Below, one piece after another: positions 41,492 through 50,053 of a stretch of DNA of 64,000 bases. The stretch covers positions 14,672 through 78,671 of the forward strand of contig DDFA01000016.1 in NCBI GenBank assembly GCA_002336975.1, in the 5' to 3' direction. Made by a program: the position numbers and the translations under genes. Every line of letters begins with the position of its first letter. The first letter of the stretch is position 1. The notes under the pieces are model-generated. The model saw nothing but the letters and a program-made list of their open reading frames with translations, was not told where the DNA came from and ran no database searches. The stretch comes from Phyllobacteriaceae bacterium UBA1940 (GTDB taxonomy: Bacteria > Pseudomonadota > Alphaproteobacteria > Rhizobiales > Rhizobiaceae).

Positions 41492-42427
41492 ATGAAAAAT
41501 CTCTTGTCAAAGATCGTTTTCAACGCGCCGGACGGCGGTGGTGGAGGAGCGCCTTTGGCAGCTCCGGCGCCTGCCGGTGGCGCAGGTGATCCGCCGGCGC
41601 CTGGTCCCGCTGGCGGCGATGCCCCGCCGTCTCCATCGGCTGGGGATCCTCCGGCGGGCGCCGGCGACCCGCCCGCCGGAGAGTTCTACCGGCCGAAGGA
41701 TCTGCCCGACCATCTTCTCGGCAAGGATCAGAATGAGACGATGGACAAGCTTGCGACTGCCCTGAAGGGCTACCGCGAGCGTGACACGAACAACGGCGTG
41801 CCGGAAACCCCCGACGCCTATGCCGAATTCAAGGGCGAGATCTCGGAGAGCGTCAAGCCGCATCTGGAGACGCTGACCAAGGATCCGCTTTTCAGCCGTG
41901 TGTCCGACAAGGCACTCGAGCTGAGGGTCTCGGTCCCGCAGTATCAGGCGCTGGTACACGAGTTTATGTCGGTATCCGCGGAGATGGGCCTGCTCGAACC
42001 GGTCGTCGACGAAATGGCGGAACGCGCCGCGCTCGTTCCCGACGCTTCGAAGCACCTGACGCCGGCCGAGCAGCAGCAGGCCGTCGAAAAGCGCATGAAT
42101 GACAACTATGCCTACCTTGACGCCATGGTCGCGCGGGGCGCGGAGGGCGGTGGCCTTACCAAAGACGATGCCGAGTTTGCGAAGGCGATGCTTGGTGACA
42201 GCGCAAAAGGCCATCGCTTCTTCGAGTGGCTTCGTTCCGCAACCGGCGGCGGCGCGGGCGGCACGGGTCCGCGCATGGAAAGTCCCGGGCCTGGTGGCCT
42301 CGATCCTCGCGTCGAGCTGTCCCGGCGCTCGGCCTTGCCCGAAAACACGTGGGGGAACCCGAAGTTCGACCAGAAGAGCTACGATCAACTGCAGGCGGAC
42401 TATGCACGCCTCATCCCTGACAAGTGA
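41492..42427 (+). CDS. Capsid assembly scaffolding protein
   Basis: A 311-residue acidic protein. The N-terminal 60 residues are Pro/Gly/Ala-rich and disordered (after MKNLLSKIVF), followed by GEFYRPKDLPDHLLGKDQNETMDKLATALKGYRE and a long helical region. This layout, and its place between portal and capsid, fits the T7-type scaffold that guides head assembly and leaves before packaging. Start at 41492 behind GGAGC. Confidence 0.8.
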   Translation: MKNLLSKIVFNAPDGGGGGAPLAAPAPAGGAGDPPAPGPAGGDAPPSPSAGDPPAGAGDPPAGEFYRPKDLPDHLLGKDQNETMDKLATALKGYRERDTNNGVPETPDAYAEFKGEISESVKPHLETLTKDPLFSRVSDKALELRVSVPQYQALVHEFMSVSAEMGLLEPVVDEMAERAALVPDASKHLTPAEQQQAVEKRMNDNYAYLDAMVARGAEGGGLTKDDAEFAKAMLGDSAKGHRFFEWLRSATGGGAGGTGPRMESPGPGGLDPRVELSRRSALPENTWGNPKFDQKSYDQLQADYARLIPDK

Positions 42428-42537
42428 TCCGCACTGAACGGCTCCCGCCCGATGGCACATTCGACGAGCTACCGGACGGGAGCGACCTGGACGACGCGGC
42501 GGCTATCCTTCACAGGACCTGCCGCAGCTCCGGCTAA
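42424..42537 (+). CDS. Possible tiny phage gene overlapping the scaffold stop
   Basis: A 37-residue frame starting GTG at 42424 overlapped with the scaffold stop TGA (42425-42427). It reads MIRTERLPPDGTFDELPDGSDLDDAAAILHRTC. The overlap arrangement is the same style as elsewhere in this phage; but there is no strong independent ribosome site. Confidence 0.4.
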   Translation: MIRTERLPPDGTFDELPDGSDLDDAAAILHRTCRSSG

Positions 42538-42583
42538 TCGGCCCTCACGGTGATTTCGTCCATCACTTTGACAGGGGGCTCTT

Positions 42584-43519
42584 ATGCCTGGAATTCCGAA
42601 TTGGTTTACTGAAAAGATCCGCGACCAGGTCCGCACGCGCTACAGCTCGAAGGGCGGCCATCTCGACGGCACCATGATGCGTGGTGAAGGCGGCGCGGGA
42701 ACGGTCAAGTTCCCGGTCGTCGGTGGCCGGATCGAGATGTACAAGCTTTCCGGCGCGATCCAGAAGGTGAAGTTCTCCGACATCAACCTCGACATGGTCA
42801 CCCTGCTGACCGACGACTTCGAGGCTGCTACGACCTTCCGCGCGCAGGACGTCCGCAAGATGGGGCCGAGCCTTCAGGCCGCGCTCGCCGACGAAATGGC
42901 AAAAGCTGTCCGCCGCAAGCGCGACCGGATGAAGCTCGATGCGCTCAATGCCTTCGCCTCGGCGACGTCGTCGCTCACGGACAGCCCGAACACCATCGAG
43001 ACGATTGGTGTCGGTACCGAGCGTGTCGATATTCTCGACGCCATCGCCGTCTCGGATGCGATCGCCGGGGCCGGCGCCGACGAAGACGCCTACTGGGCGA
43101 TCCCGCACGTCTGGTTCTCCCAGCTCCTGATGTACAAGGAATTTTCGAACGCCGACTACCAGGGCAACAAGGAGCTGCCCTTTGCCGTCAACGGACGCAT
43201 CAGCAAGAAGACGTTCCGTAACGTTCATATCCTCGGCATCCCCGATGAGCACTTCATCTACGGAACCGGTGCCTATGTGCCGGGTACCCCCGGTTTCACC
43301 GGCTCCGACTACCTCGACACCTTCGCCTGGACGCAAAGCGCGGTCGGCTGCGAAATCGAGTGGGACCAGGAGAACATGACGATCGATCCGCTTCCGGACA
43401 TGGAAGGCACGCCGAACCTCTGCAAGGTGCAGCTGTCTGGCGCGGCGGTCGGCATCCTTCCGGAGGGCGTCAAGCGCGTGCGGAAGCTGGCGATCAAGAC
43501 GGCAACCCGTCCGGCCTAA
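42584..43519 (+). CDS. Major capsid protein
   Basis: A 311-residue protein in the capsid position, behind GGGGG near the start. It opens PGIPNWFTEKIRDQVRTRYSSKGGHLDG and has AYWAIPHVWFSQLLMYKEF in the middle, ending GAAVGILPEGVKRVRKLAIKTATRPA. The family is the HK97-fold coat protein found in podoviruses related to this one; I assign by position, length and sequence layout. It has an attenuator-like hairpin downstream. Confidence 0.8.
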   Translation: MPGIPNWFTEKIRDQVRTRYSSKGGHLDGTMMRGEGGAGTVKFPVVGGRIEMYKLSGAIQKVKFSDINLDMVTLLTDDFEAATTFRAQDVRKMGPSLQAALADEMAKAVRRKRDRMKLDALNAFASATSSLTDSPNTIETIGVGTERVDILDAIAVSDAIAGAGADEDAYWAIPHVWFSQLLMYKEFSNADYQGNKELPFAVNGRISKKTFRNVHILGIPDEHFIYGTGAYVPGTPGFTGSDYLDTFAWTQSAVGCEIEWDQENMTIDPLPDMEGTPNLCKVQLSGAAVGILPEGVKRVRKLAIKTATRPA

Positions 43520-43528
43520 TCTCGACCT

Positions 43529-43554
43529 GGCCGGGCGGAAGCGCCCGGCCTTCG
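43529..43554 (+). terminator. Hairpin after the capsid gene
   Basis: A 9-bp stem GGCCGGGCG (43529-43537) / CGCCCGGCC (43542-43550) with a 4-base loop, 10 bp after the capsid stop. There is no U run, so it may act as a partial attenuator or mRNA-stability element, keeping capsid mRNA abundant. Confidence 0.6.
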
Positions 43555-43582
43555 CCTTCGCACGAAACCAATGGAGGCCGTC

Positions 43583-43861
43583 ATGGCTTTGGAAATCCGG
43601 GCGCTCAAGCGCTACAATACTGTCACCCTGTCGGGGAACCGTCAGGTTTCCTGGTACAATTACGCGACCAATGACACCGCGGCGGAAGTGGTCGCGGCCG
43701 GCTACTTCAACAATGCCCGAGATACGGTGAAGGTGGGCGATTGCGTCGATGCGATCATCGACGTCGATGGCACCATCGATCGCATCTCCTTCCGCTTTAC
43801 TGCCGTTCCCACCAGCGGGAACGTCACCGTCGCATATGACGGCGACGCGGCCGGCGCCTGA
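43583..43861 (+). CDS. Small structural-region phage protein
   Basis: A 92-residue beta-rich protein behind GGAGG (ALEIRALKRYNTVTLSGNRQVSWYNYATNDTAAEVVAAGYF, ending FTAVPTSGNVTVAYDGDAAGA). It lies right after the capsid gene, as do decoration or head-fibre proteins, but that is only a guess. Confidence 0.65.
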   Translation: MALEIRALKRYNTVTLSGNRQVSWYNYATNDTAAEVVAAGYFNNARDTVKVGDCVDAIIDVDGTIDRISFRFTAVPTSGNVTVAYDGDAAGA

Positions 43862-43889
43862 TCCGATCTGCTTCGCAGTCAACGCTTCA

Positions 43890-43926
43890 CCGTGGCCAGT
43901 AACCTGCTGGCCACGGTTTTTCTTTT
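43890..43926 (+). terminator. Strong Rho-independent terminator in the structural operon
   Basis: Stem CCGTGGCCAG (43890-43899) / CTGGCCACGG (43907-43916), 7-base loop, then TTTTTCTTTTT. It lies between the head genes and the tail genes, so the tail genes may need another promoter or anti-termination. Confidence 0.88.
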
Positions 43927-43941
43927 TGGGCGGGCTCCGGC

Positions 43942-44598
43942 ATGTCGACGATCGACAAGGCGACGATCATCAATTGGGCGCTGACGGATATCGGCGCGGG
44001 ACCGATGTTCTCCGTCGACGACGGCAGCGAACTGGCCGAGCAGGTCGAGAACACCTGGCAGCCCGTCGTCGATCGTGTCTTCGGCATGCACGACTGGAGC
44101 TTTTCCCTCAAGACGTACAAGAACACGCGCCGGGCCGAGACGCCGGAAAACGGCTATCGCTACGGCTTCGACCTCCCCGGCAACAGGATCGGCAATCCAC
44201 TGCTCAACATGAGCGATCCGCGTTCCCGCCGGCCGCTGCGCGACTTCACAATCGAGGAAGGCAAGCTCTTCAGCGATGAGGCTGAGACCTGGTCGCAGGT
44301 CAAGGTCGCCGTCAATCCGGATATCTGGCCGCCTGAGTTCCGCGGCGCGTTCGTCGTGGCGCTTGGCGGATATCTCGCGGTGCCCGTCTGGCAGGACGCC
44401 GACATGCGGGCCGACAAGCTGGTCGAAGCCTTCGGAACGTCGTCGAGGGAAGGAACCGGCGGCTTGTTCGGCCGGCTGATGGCGCAGGACAGCGCATCCC
44501 GTCCGAAGGGCTCCGGCCTTGCCAACGAGGACCCGCTGACCGACGCGCGGATCTCCGGCGCTGGTCCGCTGTCGTCTCCCTGGTACGGGAGCCTTTGA
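43942..44598 (+). CDS. Tail tubular protein A (T7 gp11-like)
   Basis: A 218-residue protein of the gp11 type: IDKATIINWALTDIGAGPMFSVDDGSELAEQVENTWQPVVDRVFGMHDWSF, later YGFDLPGNRIGNP and WPPEFRGAFVVALGGYLAV. It joins the portal ring to the tail nozzle. It overlaps the next gene in a TTGAGC arrangement. Confidence 0.85.
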   Translation: MSTIDKATIINWALTDIGAGPMFSVDDGSELAEQVENTWQPVVDRVFGMHDWSFSLKTYKNTRRAETPENGYRYGFDLPGNRIGNPLLNMSDPRSRRPLRDFTIEEGKLFSDEAETWSQVKVAVNPDIWPPEFRGAFVVALGGYLAVPVWQDADMRADKLVEAFGTSSREGTGGLFGRLMAQDSASRPKGSGLANEDPLTDARISGAGPLSSPWYGSL

Positions 44599-44600
44599 GC

Positions 44601-46682
44601 ATGACGCGCGTTTCCGGACAGCTCAAGAGCAGCGTGAATTCCGGCCAGCTGGCGCAGAGCCTGCTCGGCAAGGTCAATTTGAAGCAGTATTATTCCGGGG
44701 CCAAGCTCATGCGGGGCGTTGAGCCCATACCCCAGTCCGGATTTCAGCTGTTGCCGGGATCTGCCTATGTCGGGGCGGGTGTCACGGGCATTTGCAACAA
44801 GGCGGTGCTGCGCGTGGACAAGCAACTTTCTTACACGCTCGTCGTGTCTTCGGGGCAGGTCGATATCTACCGCAATGACCGGGTGAAGGTTGCGACGCTG
44901 ACGGGCGGGCTGCTGGATCAGATCACGGATGCGATGGTTTCGGACCTTTCCTTCTATGGCGAGGCAAACACCTTCGGCATTTTCCATCCGGATATCTGGC
45001 AGGGAATACGCTTGTTCCGCGACGCCGGCGACGACACGAGCTGGACAATCGGCGCATGGCCCTTCGGGCTACTGCCTGAGGTCGATCTCGGCGGTTCCTA
45101 TGTGAAAACCGACGACGTTTGGACCGTCTATGTACGGTGGTCCAGCGACGTGACGTCAATCCAGCTGTCCGTCACCATCGACGGCAATACGACCGACGCC
45201 ATTGCGGTTACGCTCGCCAGCTGGGGCGCGTTTCCGACAGCTGCAGAAGCGGCCATCGCGGATCTCCCCGGATTTGCCAGTGGGGTGAGCGTCTCTCTTG
45301 GTGCGTCCGGCTCTCTATTCCAGGCCTTCGATGTCACCTTCGGCGGAGTGCTGACAGGTTCGGAATATGATTTCAACGCCGCTGTTCTTGATACGACCAG
45401 CGCCTCGGCTTTGCCTGCGCATACCACCGTCGGCAAGACCGATGGAGAGCCATTGATCTCCGAGACCCGGGGCGGTTTTGGTGTCATGGGGCTTTTTCAG
45501 GATCGCGCGGTCTATGCGGGGCCGAAGGCAAAGGGCGCTGCGATCGCCATGTCGGCGAGCGGTGAATATTTCGATCTCGGCATCAAAAGCCAAACCGAAA
45601 CGGCAGGGCGGCTCGAGGCGCTTCGCACGGAAAGCTCGGAGACGGTCCTGCACATCGTCGATGCAACGTACCTGCTGGCGTTCACCAACCAGGCTGTCTA
45701 TTTCGCCAGCAACCGTACCGTGAAGCGAAATGAGCCATTGAACTGGGTTCGCGCGATCGAGATCGGAAGCAAGAAGAGCTGCCAGCCGGTGACGCTCGAG
45801 GGGCGCGTCTACTTCGTTTCCGACGATGGCGGACGCCTCTATTCAGCCGCCTATGACGCCGTCTCCGAAATGTTCCAGCCGACACCCGAGAATGATCTCA
45901 ACGGCGGGCCGGAGGATCTGGTGACAAACATCAAGATGATGAAGGTCCAGAAGAAGACGTCGGAAATGATCTCGGATCGGCTCTGGATCGTCCGCGAGGA
46001 CGGGCGGCTGGTCTGCTGTGTCATCAACAAGACGCAGGAGATCATGGCCGCAGTCGAGTGGTCGGTTTTCGGCGGCGGCCTGGTGCGTGCGTTGGCCGTG
46101 GACGGACAGGGGCAGGTGTGGCTCACGATCGAGCGAGGCGGGGTGATCTCCGAGGAAATCCTCGAGGAGGAGAGGCACAATCTCTTCCAGCATGCATTTG
46201 CCGTCACAACCGATCTGACAGGACAGGCGTCCGGGCTTGCATTGCTGAACGGCAAGACGGTCTGGGCCACGATAGACAATGACGTCTATGGACCTTTTGT
46301 TGTTGCTGCAGGTGCCGTCCAGACAGATGTACCTTCGAAGGCCTGCAAGATCGGCCTCTGGGCAGCGCCCTTGTATGAGAGCATGCCGTATGTGCGCGTC
46401 CTGCCGAACGACGACATTGTGCGTCGGCCCGGCAAGGTGGGGTCCGCGCGGCTCTATGTGCGCGACACGGCAAGTCTTGCGATCGGCGCCAACGGGCGGC
46501 CGCCGCGCGATGTGTCTCTCAACCGCACGAGCGATGATCTCTCGCAGCCGAAAACCAACTTCACGGGTCATGTCAATGTCGCCGGTCTCATCGGCGCTTG
46601 CATGGATCCGACGCTTGTCATCAGCCAGGTGCGGCCGGGCCGCCTCAATGTGCGCGACTATGTTCCGGGGGTGAAACTGTAA
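44601..46682 (+). CDS. Tail tubular protein B (T7 gp12-like nozzle)
   Basis: A 693-residue beta-rich protein. It opens TRVSGQLKSSVNSGQLAQSLLGKVNLKQYYSGAKLMRGVEP, a pattern like nozzle proteins (opening loop, then RPG-type segment). The rest is beta-strand rich with repeated VDIYR-, IGAWPFG- and VRVLPND-like strands. It follows gp11-like tightly, as in T7. Start at 44601 behind GGGAG; a TTG at 44595 is possible. Confidence 0.8.
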   Translation: MTRVSGQLKSSVNSGQLAQSLLGKVNLKQYYSGAKLMRGVEPIPQSGFQLLPGSAYVGAGVTGICNKAVLRVDKQLSYTLVVSSGQVDIYRNDRVKVATLTGGLLDQITDAMVSDLSFYGEANTFGIFHPDIWQGIRLFRDAGDDTSWTIGAWPFGLLPEVDLGGSYVKTDDVWTVYVRWSSDVTSIQLSVTIDGNTTDAIAVTLASWGAFPTAAEAAIADLPGFASGVSVSLGASGSLFQAFDVTFGGVLTGSEYDFNAAVLDTTSASALPAHTTVGKTDGEPLISETRGGFGVMGLFQDRAVYAGPKAKGAAIAMSASGEYFDLGIKSQTETAGRLEALRTESSETVLHIVDATYLLAFTNQAVYFASNRTVKRNEPLNWVRAIEIGSKKSCQPVTLEGRVYFVSDDGGRLYSAAYDAVSEMFQPTPENDLNGGPEDLVTNIKMMKVQKKTSEMISDRLWIVREDGRLVCCVINKTQEIMAAVEWSVFGGGLVRALAVDGQGQVWLTIERGGVISEEILEEERHNLFQHAFAVTTDLTGQASGLALLNGKTVWATIDNDVYGPFVVAAGAVQTDVPSKACKIGLWAAPLYESMPYVRVLPNDDIVRRPGKVGSARLYVRDTASLAIGANGRPPRDVSLNRTSDDLSQPKTNFTGHVNVAGLIGACMDPTLVISQVRPGRLNVRDYVPGVKL

Positions 46683-47248
46683 TGGAAGCGGCAGCAGCAG
46701 CAATTGGTGCACTCTTCGGTGGCGGCGGGGCGGCGGCCGCGACAACGGCGGCAGGGACCGGCGCGGCCGTCGGGACGGGTGTTGGCGCGGCGACGAGCGG
46801 TATGTCTCTCGCGACACTTCTCCAGGGAACGGCGACCGTCTTCGGGGCGATCTCGGCGCTCAATGCCGGAAAGGCCGATGCTGAAGCCTTCGAGCTTGCC
46901 GCGCAGGACGCAGAACGGGAGAAGCCGCTGGAGACCCTGCAGGGGATCAACCGTCGTGCCGGCATCAAGCAGAAGATGATGGAGCAGATCGGCGAGCAGG
47001 ACGTCGCCTATGCCGCTTCCGGCGTCGATCTGTCCTTCGGTACGCCAACCGAGGCGCGGCGAGACGCCTTCCGCAACGCCGACCTGGAGCTGACGTCGGA
47101 CGTCGGTACCGAGCAGACGCGCGTTGCCCGCCTGGATGAGCGCGCCGCGAATTATCGCAAGCGCGCGAAGCGGGCACGCAGCGCCGCCGCAATCGATGCG
47201 ATCGGGATCGGCCTGAAAGGGTTCTCGAGTATTGCGGAAAGGTTCTGA
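46682..47248 (+). CDS. Internal virion protein (T7 gp14-like)
   Basis: A 188-residue Ala/Gly-rich protein starting by TAATG overlap. A long hydrophobic start (GALFGGGGAAAATTAAGTGAAVGTGVGAA) resembles gp14-type pore proteins that are ejected first; then charged helices (KPLETLQGINRRAGIKQKMMEQIGEQDVAYAASGVDLSFGTP). Confidence 0.7.
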   Translation: MEAAAAAIGALFGGGGAAAATTAAGTGAAVGTGVGAATSGMSLATLLQGTATVFGAISALNAGKADAEAFELAAQDAEREKPLETLQGINRRAGIKQKMMEQIGEQDVAYAASGVDLSFGTPTEARRDAFRNADLELTSDVGTEQTRVARLDERAANYRKRAKRARSAAAIDAIGIGLKGFSSIAERF

Positions 47249-47251
47249 TCC

Positions 47252-50053
47252 ATGAGCAATCGCCAGCTTTCCCCGGTCTCTTATCGCCGTTTCCAGCCGC
47301 AGCCTCTGCTTTCTGACGGGCTGCTCGCCGTCGAGCGCTCCGGCGGCGACCTGGAGCGCAAGGTAGCCATGGGGCTTGCACGCCTCGCGGACGAGATGGG
47401 CCGCCGCGCCGATGAAGAAGCGGAGCGCGCCGGCAAGCTCGCCGGATCCCGCGAAGCGCTGGCGGGCTCGCCGACTGGCGCACAGGCCAGCGGCGGAGGC
47501 GCCTTTACGACGGCCAGCGTCAATGGCCAGGCAGGGCACGTCAAAGGCGCAAAGGGCGGCGTTCGGGTTTACACCGGGTCGGCCAATGAGCGCGTCAAGG
47601 CGTTGCTCCGGCAGGAAGAGGGCTTTCGCCCCACGCCGTACTGGGATGTGAACGCCTGGCGGATCGGTTATGGTTCCGACACGGTGACCGGCGCCGACGG
47701 TCGCAGCATCAGGGTCAAGCCTGGCATGAAGATCTCTCGCGAAGATGCGGAGCGGGATCTTGACTATCGCCTGAATTCTCGCGAGGGCGCGAATGCGCGG
47801 CGGCAGCTTGGTGACCAGTGGGCCGGTCTTGGCCCTGACACCCAGGCTGCGCTCTATTCCGTCGCGTATAATTACGGCTCTCTGCCTGACGATGTGGTGG
47901 CTGCGGTGCGTAGCGGTGATCTTGGCGCAGTTGCCGACGCTGTTGCCGGCCTCTCGTCGAACAAGGGGCGCCGGAGCCGTGAGGCCGCGATGATCCGTGG
48001 CGGCGGAAAGAGCTATTCGTCCCTGCCGGACAGTTCCGCAGTGGCGCCAGTCAGCGTGACGCTGGTAGAAGAACCTGTCGAGGTAACGCCAGGCAAGACA
48101 GGCAGCTGGCGGCCGAGCGGGCGTAATACAGTTTACGGTCGCGCCTATGATGTTGCCGGCACGCGGACCTATCTCGAGATGGTAGATCTTGCCATGGTGG
48201 AAAACCAGCAGGCGATCTACGAACAGTACAAAGACGATCCCGTCATGCTTGAAAAGGCTCTTGGTGAGGGCCTCGAGGCAGATCTGCGCGACAATGTCCT
48301 CGATGAGATCGCGCCGGAGTTTACCGTCTCCTATCGCAAGCGTGCCTCGAGCCTGCTGTCCAAGGCGCGCGCCGAGCAGCAGGAGCGGGTGAAGCAGCAG
48401 AACCGAATGGAATTTCTCGGCCGCGTCGAGGATCTCGAGAACCGTCGGAGCCAGCGGCTTGCCGGGCTCGACCTGAACGACGAGGCCGCGGCGTCCGATC
48501 TGGCCGACATGCAGGCCTCGATCGACGCGCATTGGGATAGCGCCGTCGCGCGGGGCATCGTCGATCTCGACGACGCGGAGAAGTTCAAGCGGTCCAGCCG
48601 CTCTGAAATGACCGTCGGGTTTTATGTGCGGCAGGCGTCGAAGATGGGCGCCGAGGACATCAAATCCATGCGTGCCGACATGACCAAGGATTATTCCGAG
48701 GGCAAGCTCGAGGGGGTCACGGCCGACGACTGGGCCAAGATCGACCAGGGGCTATCAGCTGCCGAAAGCGCACGTCGCACTCAGGACGAGAAGGCGAATG
48801 CCGACCTGACGAAGCGCGGCGAGGATCTCGCGCGGCGCGTTGCCCGTGGTGTGCCGGTGACGCCCGAGGAACTGGCGCGTTTCCAGCTCGATGCCGGGAC
48901 CGCGCCGAAGGGCAGGGAGATCGTATTGTCGACCTTGTCGCGAATGCGTGTCTCGGAAGCCATCCGGACCATGCCGATCGGCCAGGTCGAGAAGGACCTC
49001 AAGCAGCTGCTTGGGGAAAACGCGACGGCCGACGATATCGACTTCGCGCGAACGACGATCGCGCAGCACCGGAAAGACATTGCAACGGATCCGCTGGGCG
49101 TTGCCGAGCGTTTCGGCGTGCTGCCCGTTTCCGAGGGGCTGCCGCTCGATGGGCAGATCGACCCGGCTTCTGTATCCGCCGCGTTCTCTGAACGGATAAA
49201 CGCTGCCAAAACGGCAGCGCAGCATTTCGGCACAAGTCCTGTTTTCTTCCGGCCGGGGGAGGCAGAGCAGATCGAGGCGGCCGTCAAGGCGGATCCGGAG
49301 CGCGGTCTTGATATCGCGGCCGGCTTGGTTGACGCGGCTGGGAATGATGCTGACCGCGTCTTGCGGGAATTGGGGCGTGTTGCGCCGGCGGTCTCGCTGT
49401 CCGGCTCGTTGATCGCTGCGGGCGGCAATCGGCAGGCGGCAACCGATCTCATCGCCGGTTACGGCAAGACGCCGGAAGGCAAGGACTACACGGACATGCC
49501 GAACACCAAGCGGCTTCCGGAAGCGCGCAAGATCTCTGGGGAGGCGCTCGCCTATACGCCATCCGAGATCAACCGGCTCGACCAGGCGGCCGCAGCCATC
49601 GCCCGCAAGCGGCTCTATGAAGCCGGCATCGATCCGAAGAAGGATGACGCCAAGGAGATCTATGAGCGGGCCTATCAGGAGGCCGCCGGCGCGACCTTTG
49701 CTAACGGTGTCCAGTATGGCGGCTTCGCCGACTATGATCGAGGATGGCGCTACAGCCCGAAAAAGGTGCTTCTGCCGCCGACCGTGCGCGCGGACAAGTT
49801 CGAGGACCTGATGGGCGCTTTGACCGACGCGGATCTCTCTGGCGTCAAGGGGAAGAATGGCAGAGCCTGGACGGCGCGGGACTTCCAGAGCGCCATGCCG
49901 GTTGCCGTCAAGGGCGGCTTCGCCTTCGCGACAGGCGACCCTGCGGGATCGTCGCCCATGTTCATCGTTGACGAAAGCGGCAAGCCGATCGTGCTCGACC
50001 TGAATGTGCTTCGGCCCGTGCTCGAGCCGCGCGTGCCAGGGGCCTATCGATGA
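47252..50053 (+). CDS. Ejected internal virion protein with lysozyme-like domain
   Basis: A 933-residue protein. Residues about 112-250 form a T4-lysozyme-like (GH24) domain: RVKALLRQEEGFRPTPYWDVNAWRIGYGS with catalytic Glu near 122 and an Asp at 132, then FGVTQAA-like helices including LGPDTQAALYSVAYNYGSLP. The rest is helical. T7-type virions carry a lytic enzyme in internal proteins that digest wall during DNA ejection; in T7 it is in gp16, here it is in a gp15-like place. Confidence 0.8.
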   Translation: MSNRQLSPVSYRRFQPQPLLSDGLLAVERSGGDLERKVAMGLARLADEMGRRADEEAERAGKLAGSREALAGSPTGAQASGGGAFTTASVNGQAGHVKGAKGGVRVYTGSANERVKALLRQEEGFRPTPYWDVNAWRIGYGSDTVTGADGRSIRVKPGMKISREDAERDLDYRLNSREGANARRQLGDQWAGLGPDTQAALYSVAYNYGSLPDDVVAAVRSGDLGAVADAVAGLSSNKGRRSREAAMIRGGGKSYSSLPDSSAVAPVSVTLVEEPVEVTPGKTGSWRPSGRNTVYGRAYDVAGTRTYLEMVDLAMVENQQAIYEQYKDDPVMLEKALGEGLEADLRDNVLDEIAPEFTVSYRKRASSLLSKARAEQQERVKQQNRMEFLGRVEDLENRRSQRLAGLDLNDEAAASDLADMQASIDAHWDSAVARGIVDLDDAEKFKRSSRSEMTVGFYVRQASKMGAEDIKSMRADMTKDYSEGKLEGVTADDWAKIDQGLSAAESARRTQDEKANADLTKRGEDLARRVARGVPVTPEELARFQLDAGTAPKGREIVLSTLSRMRVSEAIRTMPIGQVEKDLKQLLGENATADDIDFARTTIAQHRKDIATDPLGVAERFGVLPVSEGLPLDGQIDPASVSAAFSERINAAKTAAQHFGTSPVFFRPGEAEQIEAAVKADPERGLDIAAGLVDAAGNDADRVLRELGRVAPAVSLSGSLIAAGGNRQAATDLIAGYGKTPEGKDYTDMPNTKRLPEARKISGEALAYTPSEINRLDQAAAAIARKRLYEAGIDPKKDDAKEIYERAYQEAAGATFANGVQYGGFADYDRGWRYSPKKVLLPPTVRADKFEDLMGALTDADLSGVKGKNGRAWTARDFQSAMPVAVKGGFAFATGDPAGSSPMFIVDESGKPIVLDLNVLRPVLEPRVPGAYR

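Noticed and set aside
41469-41495. Eight-residue frame with two Trp (MNPEWSWK) before the scaffold gene
   Set aside because: Looks like a Trp leader peptide, but no attenuator hairpin follows and it merely overlaps the scaffold start.
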